This document shows positions 10,880-20,299 of a DNA stretch of 64,000 bases, piece after piece (the first letter of the stretch is position 1; each line of letters starts with the position of its first letter). Source of the stretch: Cryptomeria japonica (taxonomy: Eukaryota; Streptophyta; Pinopsida; Cupressales; Cupressaceae); assembly GCF_030272615.1 (NCBI RefSeq), contig NC_081412.1, positions 684,518,583 to 684,582,582 of the forward strand. The letters run 5' to 3'. Both the position numbers and the translations under genes were made by a program. Under the pieces are notes generated by a model, which was not told where the DNA came from, searched no databases, and saw only the letters and a program-made list of their open reading frames with translations.

Positions 10880-11460
10880 TTTTGTTTCATCTTTAGAGGG
10901 TCTGTCTCCCTATGTGGTCATTAGGACTACTAGTGAGGAGAGAACGACCTAAGTGGTAGCGAGGAAAACCCACCTCTTCCAAACCACTATAAACAACTGT
11001 ATTCATGGTGAAAACTATGGATAACGTGTGCTGATTAGTTCATACCGACACTATGTCTCCCCATAAACCCGTTTGATCAAATTTATTTGATCAGTTGTAG
11101 GACATAACCCCTACCAGCTAGGAGCCTTCTGTATATACAGAGCTAAAAGTGCCACATGTATGGCCACATGAGCGGATGCCCTTACTAGCACCTTTTTGTT
11201 TTAGAAGCCAAAATCCTTTTAGTTGTTGGGGCAGGAGGTCGGACCTCTGGTAGCGGTCCACACACATATGGTTCTTAGTAGATATACAAAGTTTGCCACG
11301 AGGAGTTTTCGTGGGGATTGATGCTTGGCTGCCCCGAGAAGTGAGTGTTGAGGGTGGAGCCAGTAGGGTCAAGCATCTAAGTATCCGCTCTGAATAGCGT
11401 AGCCTCAGGGGAAACTCCATGTGGGATCAACAACTATTGTCTTGGCCAGCCATAAGAATT
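10880..11460 (+). other. GC-richer, structured leader block of the gypsy-type element
   Basis: A 580 bp block ahead of gag with markedly higher GC and many short inverted repeats, including a perfect 20 bp palindrome TGATCAAATTTATTTGATCA at 11074-11093. No convincing ORF on either strand. The contrast with the AT-rich DNA around it suggests a conserved untranslated function, such as packaging or translation control, but this is inference. Confidence 0.45.
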
Positions 11461-12178
11461 GTGCTTGACTTATTTTGAACATTCAAACATTCAAGACCAA
11501 ACAACAAAACATTGTGTCTTTTGTGTCTTCAAGTGTATGCAAAATATTTTTTACCTCAAACAACAAATTTTTCTTTAAGTCATTTTTGAGTCTAAATACT
11601 TGCAAACATTGAGTCCTCATCAACATTTTGTCCTCCTGTCATGGAAATACAGTCCAAATTTCAGATTGGGTCACAACAAAACAACTTCACAAATTGGAAA
11701 ATTTTACAGTTCAGCAAACAAGAGCAACCAGTTTCAAAATTCTTGAGCTTCCTAAGTTATTTCTTCAGGTTTTCATCTAGCATTCAACCTATTTTTGGGT
11801 CTCACAAAGTCCATCATTGCTTTACACCTTACATTACATACACATTTGTCTAAACTTGACTCAAAAGGTCACTTGCTTGTCCTCATCATACTTTGTCAAC
11901 ACACTACATACAACAACATTTTGCTAAGTGGTCCCTCATCAAGGTCTATCACATTTGGGTCTCATTTGGTCTTACTTAGAGTTAAGGTCAACTTACCTCA
12001 TCAAGAGAAACTACCATCTCTTTGGAAGCCACACCTACTCTACTACATACATACTTGGTCTTACACTTTGGAGATTGCAAGTACACCTCAGATTCATTTA
12101 CATTCCATCCAAACTCTTGGTCTTCCATACTCTTTCCATTTTCATCTAGTCTCACACATCTTGGTCAATACCTAGTTC

Positions 12179-14743
12179 ATGGTTGAAACTTGTTCCCAAA
12201 AATCTAGGAGAGAAGCTAAAGAGGCTCAAGAGTCCACAAACATGAGTTCCTATGAGTATGATAATGATATCTTTTTCAATTCTGATCATACTACATTACC
12301 TGACATGGATGCCTATAGAAACATTCCAAATGTTGAAAACATGGACACTACAAACAACAATGATACACACAATGACAATATGGACAACATTTCAGTACAT
12401 TCAGCAGAAGTGGAAGACTCCATTATGGATCCCCGTTTCAATCGATTGGTTGAGGAAATAATGAGGAGAGCTAGACAATACTTTCTACAAGTGATGGCAC
12501 AAAGTGGAACCAAGATCCCTCATGATTTTGACATGTCTCAAATAATGGAAAATCGACCTTTGCAACAAACTCACTCCAACATGGATCAAAAGAGGCCTAA
12601 TAGTGGAGGCAATAGAGGACCACATCTTGTGCCTGAATCACCATCATCTTTGTTTCAAAAACCTGAGGTCCCATACACACATGGTCAAGCATATGATACT
12701 CACCTTCACAGACCATTATGGAAGTCTTATGCAGAAAAGTACACTCAATCACATACCAATGCTAAGGATCAACCACCAAAGCAATTGGATATCCAAAGGC
12801 ATGATCAAAATTTGGACACAAGGAAACCCCGCGTCAAATTTGGGGGCAACACACTATAACAAACTCATGACATTCCTATAGAGTATGGTATACATGGACA
12901 AAATAGATACTCTATTCCTCATCATGACTCTATAGCAAGTGGTCCTTATACACAACATCATTATAGACCTCCTCAATATGAACATGTGTATGATCAATAT
13001 CATCCATATATGTAGTATGCTCCTCCTCCACTCGGTGCCTCAGGCATGGGATATGGTCCAAGAAGTCGGTCTCCACCTAAGAACAATTTGGAATAGCAAA
13101 TAAAGGATTTAGAAAAGAAAATGGAGGACATAAATACACCGAAGCCAACATACACAATTAGAGACATATGTCCTTATCCATTTGACAGGAGCATTCCAAT
13201 GCCGCCTTTTCCTACACACTTTGTGATACCTACGTTTGATAAGTATAGAGGAAAAGGGGATCCTAAGGCACACATAAGATAGTTTTTCACAGCTTGCATT
13301 GAGATAGCTTCAGAAGAGACATATTTGATGAGATTATTCCCACAAAACCTAGGTGATCAAGCTATGGAATGGTTCTCCCAACTTCCACTTGGTATTAAGT
13401 CATGGGGTGACTTAGCAGAGGCATTTATTCAACATTTCTCCTACAACATAGAGATAGACATATTAGTCACTACCTTGTGTAGCACCAAGCAAAGGGATGG
13501 AGAGTCTTTTTCATCATTTTTACAAAGATGGAGGAATCTAGCCAGCAGATGCTCTTGTGAAATTCCACAAAAAAAAATGGTAGAAATGTTCACCCGGAAT
13601 GTTAACAAAGACATTGGCTATGATCTAAGGAAAGCTTGTTTGTCCACCTTCAAGGATGTCATTGAAAAAGCCTTAGCAATAGAAAAGGTCCTAATTGAAC
13701 AAGGAGTCATTAAGATATTCAAGGAAAACAAAAATGACTTTAAAGGAAAAGACAAGCCAAGATTTTGGAACAAAAACAAGAACACAGTCAATGATGGTGT
13801 TGTTGATGCCAATACAGTGCGACCCAAAATCATTTTTTCAGGATCAAGCTCTACAAACAACCAAGTGAATACTCAAACAAATTCCAAATCATGAAGGAAG
13901 TACACTCCATTGGGAGAACCACTAGAATCAGTTTTCAAAAAACTAGTGGCAAACAAAATAATCATAGTTCCAGATTTTCCTCCATATGAGCCAAAGGTTA
14001 AACCAAATTGGTGGAATGATGATGAGTATTGTGAATTTCATAAGAGAAAGGGTCATAAAATAGGAAATTGTCATCGACTGAAGAACATCATACAAGACCT
14101 TATTGATAGAGGTGACATTGAGATTGAAGGACACTCATCCAATCAAGAACATGAGATGTTCAAGGAACCATTCCCAAAACATGACAAGGGAAAAGCTAAA
14201 GCCACAGATGACCAAACCAACTATACTAGAGCATCCTATAACTATGATTCAACTATCAATCACATTCTGATGGCCAATTATGTCTCTACCATTATCATCA
14301 AGGACAAAACACCTGAGAATTCTACCCAAAGACCCGAGATTGTCCTAAAAGGCATTGGATCTTCTTCCGAACCTACTTCTGAATGTAATGTTACAACTCA
14401 TCGAGGTAAATTCACTTTGCAAGGTGCTCCAACTAAAAATACTACTTCATCATCAACCAAGCCTGAGTATGACCTTGTAGAACAGTTAGGGAAGACACCC
14501 ACACTCATATCCATCCTTGAGCTCTTACGCATATCCCCTGCACATAAATCCATTCTTGACAAAACTTTGAGAGACACTTTCATCCCCACTGATCTGAATT
14601 TGGACCAGTTTCAAGCCATGGTGGGATACCTTTCCATTCCACACTCCCTCACATTCACACAAGTTGATGACACCTCTATAAGTCAGCCACATAATGCACC
14701 TTTACATATCGAAGCCTTCATACACAAACATCGAATAAAATGA
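12179..14743 (+). pseudogene. gag: gag polyprotein of the gypsy-type element
   Basis: A single frame from ATG 12179 holds an acidic, asparagine-rich N-part, a linker, then the Retrotrans_gag core (LGDQAMEWFSQLP, FSSFLQRWRNLASRC, about 13190-13690), a lysine-rich region and a nucleocapsid-like CEFHKRKGHKIGNC followed by RLKNIIQDLIDRGDI (about 14028-14120). Premature stops: TAA 12857, TAG 13013, TAG 13094, TAG 13280, TGA 13892 and TGA 14741. There is no frameshift. Each stop can derive from a CAA, CAG, CGA or TGG codon by one transition. Gag would build the virus-like particle. The protease follows in the same frame. Confidence 0.85.
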
Positions 14744-15763
14744 GTCTTGATAGATGGAGGAGCAGGTCTAAACATTTGCACATTGAGCACTATTAAGAAA
14801 TTAGGATATTCTGAAAAAGCTGTGAATGCTAGAAACAAAATTACCATTAAAGCATATGATGATGAAGAGCGCTCATCCAAGGGCACAATCACCTTACCTC
14901 TCAGAGTTGGGCCAATTACAAAAGATGTGGTTTGTCAAGTCCTAGACCTGGATCTCACATACAACATATTGCTAGGATGTCCATGGATTCATGAGATGAG
15001 CGCAGTCCCATCTACATACCATCAATGCATTAAGTTTCCACACAATGGAGTTGAAGTGACTGTCAAAGCTAACCCAAATCCATTCATATATTGCAACAAT
15101 CTACGACCTAGATCAGAAATAACAATACCAGTCAATTGAGAGGCTATTCCATCTTTAGCATATGTTGATCCGGAATCCTTGAAAGCTTCTACATGAAAAC
15201 AAGCAGAGATCAAAGAAAAGTTCAAGATTAAAGACATGGGATGTGGTGAGTATTTCTTTCATGTTGATCAAATCCCACTATCTCCTAAGGTATTTAGCCA
15301 ACATGAACAATCTACAAATAATTTGCAATGTCAAGGAATAGGGTTTGAACCACCTAGTGTTGTGGCTACTAAGTTTGAATGCAAATCTCCTTTAGTGGTG
15401 CAAGCACCTCTTGATATCAATACTCCTAAGAGTGGTTCCAACGAAGAATCTATTGAGTATATCACCAACCCTCTTGAGAACTCACATAGCCTTACCATTT
15501 CATCCATTCATTCCATTTCCACTCCACTTCCAGACTTGGGTCAGCAAGAATTACAAAAGCCCTTACTCATTGGGGATAAAAAATCAAGCTTTGTAAAGAA
15601 AAATCTAAAAGTCAAAAATAAAGAGAAGTCCTTCAGTCGAAATCAAAATCATAAGCTATTGGACTCTACAAAAATAAAAGTCAAGGATAAAACTCCTATG
15701 AAGCAAAAAGAACAAGAGTTGATCTCCCCTAATATCAAAATAACTGGGGGCAAAAGTTATTAA
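14744..15763 (+). pseudogene. Aspartic protease of the gypsy-type element and following linker
   Basis: Directly after the gag stop, in the same frame, the sequence has the retropepsin active-site motif LIDGGAGLNIC (D-G-G in place of the more usual D-S/T-G) and the second conserved part LTYNILLGCPWIH. Family role: cleavage of the gag-pol polyprotein. After TGA 15137 and TGA 15194 the frame runs on to TAA 15761 through a charged, low-complexity linker. The reverse transcriptase that should follow is missing: integrase C-terminal sequence begins within about 300 bp. Confidence 0.8.
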
Positions 15764-15861
15764 ATTTCAAGTCAAAAAGAATACTTGTTGATCCTAAGTC
15801 TCCATCATGCTATCATACTTTCACTTCTTTTCATAATCATAAGCCTTCATAACTCATCGAT

Positions 15862-16302
15862 GTGTTCCACACATCCATCCCCTTTTGGCATACATCATGG
15901 ACCTTTAATGGAGCTTCCTTGAAGGACTTTGTTATCAGGGATGCACAAACTTCTTTAGGTGACATGCATACGGCCCTATGTAGTCCACAAACTAGTAATT
16001 CTATCTCAGTTTCTTCATCAAGGAAGATAGTCACTCGAGATACACATCATTCAGTCAAGGAACAATGTAGCTACAATCACAAGGTAAAGCGTCATACATT
16101 TGAGGTAGGTGACTTGGCTCTCAAAGAAAATCCTAAAAATCAACAAGATAGAGAGAAGAAGGGCAAGTTTGAACCAAACTGGCTTGGTCCTTACATCATC
16201 ATAGCAACATATGGATCTGGTGCATATCAGCTCTCAACCACAGAGGGTGAACCTTTGGAGGATCCTATCAACAAAATACACCTTCACAGGTTTTGCACAT
16301 AG
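15862..16302 (+). pseudogene. Integrase C-terminal (GPY/F-like) remnant
   Basis: The last 75 codons carry FEVGDLALKENPKN, GKFEPNWLGPYIII and GSGAYQLSTTEGEP, ending INKIHLHRFCT. This is the C-terminal chromatin- or DNA-contacting part of gypsy integrases. The first part of the open stretch has no integrase catalytic motif, and it is in a different frame from the protease, so the deletion joining protease to integrase removed RT, RNase H and the zinc and catalytic domains. Confidence 0.8.
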
Positions 16303-16379
16303 CTCTTCAGAGCATCCCAATTCAAAAATACGAAAAAAATAAAAAAATATCAAAAATACCAAAAAATCATAAAAATAAA

Positions 16380-16545
16380 AAAATTGCTACTTGGTGAAAA
16401 CCTGGCAAATAGGCGCCTTGTGACACAAAAATTGAATAAAAAAAAAAAGTAAAGAAAAAACATTTTGTCCAATGGTGAAAACCACTTTGGTGGCGCCTTG
16501 GGCAAGTACCATGGTGAAAACTGGGTCACCAGCACCATGTGTAGA
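16380..16545 (+). repeat. Short repeats after integrase
   Basis: Three occurrences of TGGTGAAAACC/T followed by GGCGCCTTG or CACCATG words (about 16392, 16471, 16511) separated by A-rich spacers. Non-coding, probably 3' untranslated sequence. Confidence 0.5.
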
Positions 16546-16559
16546 GACATTGCTCCTCC

Positions 16560-18078
16560 CTCCTTCAGGATTCCATCTCATCCTTTCACTTTGCACACAC
16601 TCACGACCTATCCATCCATAATAAACTTACCCATTCCTATCATGGCTTGTTATTGATCTACCTAAGATTGGTTAGCCATTCATATTAACCCCCTTTTCAC
16701 CCTTTCCATCAATAATAAATCAACTCCTATCTGTGGCTAAGGCAAATCCTACGTCTAGTAATGGGTGTGGAACTAAAAACATCACATGTTTTGAGGAGTA
16801 CAATTTCTTCCACTTTTCTTCAGTCTATCCGCACACAATCCGCAATAAAGAAACACTTGCATCATATATTTGCAATAAAGTTTCATCTTCTCCACAATAA
16901 AGTATCAGTTTCATGGATTCAGTCAGTTTTAGATGAGACACAATAGCAACAATAGGCTTCAACAAATCAAATTTTTCAATAGACTCAGACAACATATGGT
17001 TCAGTGCTATCTATCCTTTTTGTGAAAGTAAACATTGTGACCACAATCAAATAAGACTTATACAAGTGACAAGAGACACTAAGCTTGAGGACTACAATGG
17101 ATGTTGGTGTCGAGTATTGGTTTTCTTTTGATTTTATCTTTTTGGTGACATGTCTTTTAGCTTTTCCAGGATGTCTCTGACTAGAGATTTTTATCTCCAA
17201 GATGTCTTTGACTAGAAAGGCAAGGATGGGTTATCGTCACCTATTTTTCTTTTGCTATCTGTGGATTGTTTCTTAGTAATGCTATGACTTGTCCAAGGAT
17301 ATGAGGACATTGTGAGTCTAGTATGAACTAGGGCATTCCTTGTTTGAGACTGTCTTATCTCCATGCAAACAGGTACAATGACTTTCTGGGTCAAACATAT
17401 GTCTTGATTGTCATAACCTATTTTGCCATAATAAAGCTCAATGATGATAACGCACAAGAAGCTCTTTCACTTTCATATCTTCTATCTTTCATCCCCCTTT
17501 CTTGATTGACTTCCATCATCCTTCTTGAGTCATATCACATGACTGAGTATAATGACATGCCAAAAACATTTGCATTTCATGTAGTTGCACCTGCATTACC
17601 ACATATTAAGCATTTCATACATACATATAGATATCGCAATTGCAACATATCCTGCACACAACACATATGAGCACATTTTATATTTTTATCATGCAAATAG
17701 TTATTTGCATCATCATATCCATCTACATTTCATACATTCACATTCACATATGCATAACATATTAAACATAAAAGAACAAAAATATTGCATTTCCTCATGT
17801 ACATATTTGCATCCATATCATAAGCATCACATAGGTAGACATGCATATAGCTATCGCAACGATGAATCATCTCATATATATATCTCAAAAATCATAAGTT
17901 TCATGATACAATGATGTCAAAATCATATGGCTACAACCAACCCTCATGTCGCCCTGTTCAGACAGAGGAACCCACTGATCAATCCTACCAGTACTGCTGG
18001 TAGTGCTAATCTAGTTCATGTCATCGTGTCCCATGCCACGTGTCCAACCCTCATCTCTAGTCTTGGATCCTAAAACAC
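16560..18078. other. Untranslated interior of the gypsy-type element
   Basis: No convincing gene on the plus strand. The segment 17570-17900 is a CAT/ACA-rich low-complexity stretch (histidine-tyrosine-rich when translated) and is unlikely to be coding. Confidence 0.5.
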
Positions 18079-18381
18079 TCATCTCGGTGCATCCCTGTCT
18101 CCATCTCGATCGTAAGGAACTAACTCCCCATTGATCGATATCCTCAAAATCTTGTAAACATCCTCCAAGGTGACTGTCATCTCACCCATTGGCAAATGGA
18201 AAGTACAAGTCTCTGAGTGCCATCTCTCAGCTAATGCAGTCAGCAATCCCATGTTTGCCTGAAACTTAGGCACATACAAAATATGGCACAAGCCCATAAC
18301 CTCAATCGCTTCTCTATCTTCAAATGTTAGCTCTGGTCGTAAATTCTGAGATGATGGGAATCTCTCTCGTGACTCCAACAT
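17940..18381 (-). pseudogene. Antisense ORF with plant mobile domain (PMD-like)
   Basis: A 100-codon minus-strand ORF (ATG 18379-18381, stop at 18079) reads LCHILYVPKFQANMGLLTAL, AERWHSETCTFHLPMGEMTV and TLEDVYKILRISINGELV. This is the signature of the plant mobile domain (PF10536, MAIN/MAIL1-related), including the H-L-P-x-G-E-M-T-x-T-L-x-D-V motif. Only the first quarter of the domain is present; the sequence beyond the stop gives no clear continuation. PMD-encoding extra ORFs, sense or antisense, are known from gypsy retrotransposons of several plants. It lies between integrase and 3' LTR and is read against the element. Confidence 0.7.
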
Positions 18382-18429
18382 AGGTAGGTACTCTTACAGT
18401 CGAGCAAATCAACTGTGTTAGTTAAAGTG

Positions 18430-18660
18430 GCATTCATTGTTAATCACAAAATGCTGCTTATTATCCTAGTACTTATATCTCTCATATGTTGCTTCTATTC
18501 TAGTGACACTCACTATTCATCACAAAGTGTTGCTATTTATCCAAGTGGTACTCTCTGTTCATCACAAAGTACTACATGTTATTGCACTCCTTGTTCATCA
18601 CAAAGTACTGCTCATTTTTGGCATTCCCTGTTCATCACAAAGTGCCTTGATCTATCCTAT
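18430..18660 (-). repeat. Tandem TTCATCACAAAGT repeats
   Basis: Five degenerate copies of a 38-50 bp unit built around TTCATCACAAAGTxCTGC (about 18437, 18516, 18556, 18594, 18630). Upstream of the antisense PMD ORF when read on the minus strand. Confidence 0.7.
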
Positions 18661-18663
18661 CCT

Positions 18664-18850
18664 AGGGCCTCTGCTTGAGTGTATCCTCTTGAGTAGTTTC
18701 CTAATTGGCAATGTATGTTCTATCACAAAATTGTCAATCCTATCCCTATTTGCTATTCTGGTCTTCCCTAGAGGACCTACTTGAGTGTATCCTCTCAATA
18801 GCTTATCCAATCGACAATGTATGTTCATCACAGAACTGCCGATTTGACCT
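18664..18850 (-). repeat. Two-copy tandem repeat of about 110 bp
   Basis: Both copies contain CTTGAGTGTATCCTCT, a CCAAT-like TTATCC/TTTCC word, GACAATGTATGTTC and ATCACA(G/A)AA. They follow directly on the TTCATCACAAAGT array. Confidence 0.65.
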
Positions 18851-19433
18851 TGAAGACATAAACGTTCCCACATAGCACAAACATGCTTGCACAACATAGA
18901 CACGCTCGTATTTGACATAGACACCTAGCCAACCCAGACGCGCCTACACATTTTTGACATTTTTAAGACATTCCTAATGTGCATTAAATGTGCTACTTAA
19001 CATGCATTTATGACAACATTTATTGCAAAAAAGTACAAGGAGGTTTTGCAGTACTTACCGACTCTCCTGCATCTGCTGGCCTCTAAAACCGGCGAACGCG
19101 ATCAAATCTGTGAACCAATGCCATCACTGCTGACTGTTGCTGCTCTATTCTCTCTCTACACTCTGATCTCTTGGATGTGTGGATGACAATGAGGATGTAT
19201 TCCCCTCGTGGTCTATCTTATAGACTACCCAATCCCTAGCCCTAGCCCTCGTTTCTCGAGTCAATCTTCTTTATCCTATGACTTTGTCACTCTATCCTAT
19301 CCGGTCAATCCATTCTAGCCTTTCTTTCTTATCGAGAGATTGTCTGTGATCTTTTCAGACATTTTCATCCAATCTCTCAAGGGGGCATATCATTCCCATC
19401 TTGGGGTAACTTTGTATCAGTTCATCTTATCTT

Positions 19434-19479
19434 CTTTGAAACAATGCAACAAGCTGCATTGTTTCAAAGAGGGGCAAAA
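19434..19479 (+). promoter_or_regulatory. Perfect 15 bp hairpin overlapping the polypurine tract
   Basis: CTTTGAAACAATGCA (19434-19448), loop ACAAGC, TGCATTGTTTCAAAG (19455-19469). The polypurine tract AAAGAGGGGCAAAA runs 19466-19479, directly up to the 3' LTR, so the right arm ends inside it. Confidence 0.8.
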
Positions 19480-20268
19480 TGTAGACACCTAAAATTGTCT
19501 TGTCTAATTAAATAAATATTTTATTTATTTAATTACTTTAGCCTAATTCTTCTATTAATTAAATAAATCTTTATTTATTTAATTAATTCATTTATCCTCT
19601 TCTACCCTTATTTCTCATTTAAATAAATTCATTTATTTATTTAAATTATCTTTTTCCTAAATTAAATAAATATCTTATTTATTTAATTGATCCCACTTCC
19701 TCTATTAATTAAATAAATCTTTATTTATTTAATTAATTCATTAGCCTTTTCTACCGATGACACATGTCATTCATCTCTTAATTCCTACACTACCTACCCC
19801 TTTCATTATTTTATTATTTTCTTTACCTACCCTCTAATCATAGCCGACCTCTTTTACACTTCTTAATCTTATCCCTCCATTTCTTATAGTGCCTTCTATA
19901 TAAGGAGATGCTTGCTTCATTATCAAACCCTAGACTACCTCACTATGCATTCAGCCCCAACTACGCTTTCAAACTTGCATATGTAATCAATCCTACTTGC
20001 AACCACATTTCCATTCTTTGTTGAGCTCTTGTGCACATATAAAATCTAAGAGCAAATATATCAAGCAAGATCAATGGAGATAGGAAGAATGGAGATCAAA
20101 ACCCTATTGGACATGTGATGGTATAATCTTTGTGATGTCATTTGATTTGCAGTGTCTTAGGTAATCTTCATATGTTATGGTGGATATTTGTTGTTGTTAG
20201 GCTAGGGTTTTGTGGTTGAATTCATTTAGTCTTTCAACATTGTTGTTTATCCATTTTCACCATATACA
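19480..20268 (+). repeat. 3' LTR of the gypsy-type element, full length
   Basis: 789 bp, starts TGTAGACACC and ends ACCATATACA. Its first 260 bp contain five near-palindromes built on TAATTAAATAAAT. The TATA box TCTATATAAGG lies at about 19896-19906. Confidence 0.92.
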
Positions 20269-20299
20269 ACCACCATCAAATATTCTACCTCGCTCATAT
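20269..20299. other. 31 bp flanking duplication, right copy
   Basis: Starts directly after the CA end of the 3' LTR and is identical to 8855-8885. Confidence 0.9.

Larger units (their letters stand above)
8887..20268 (+). mobile_element. Defective Ty3/gypsy-type LTR retrotransposon, 11.4 kb
   Basis: LTRs at 8887-9626 (lacking its first 48 bp) and 19480-20268, a candidate primer-binding site at 9630 and a polypurine tract at 19466-19479 define a plus-strand element. The interior codes for gag and protease in one frame (12179-15763, with stops) and for the C-terminal GPY/F-like end of integrase (near 16080-16302). Reverse transcriptase, RNase H and integrase core are absent, so it needed help to move. 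The long 5' leader, the CX2HX4HX4C-like zinc motif, LIDGGAG protease motif and an antisense ORF after pol suggest the Tat-type branch. It is inserted in the CACTA TNP2 gene, flanked by an unusual 31 bp duplication. Confidence 0.88.

Noticed and set aside
17585-17914. 109-codon histidine/tyrosine-rich ORF
   Set aside because: Low-complexity CAT/ACA-rich DNA inside the gypsy element; no domain and no conserved context.
18430-18660. CRISPR-like array
   Set aside because: The repeats are degenerate and irregularly spaced, and lie inside a plant retrotransposon; they are tandem repeats.
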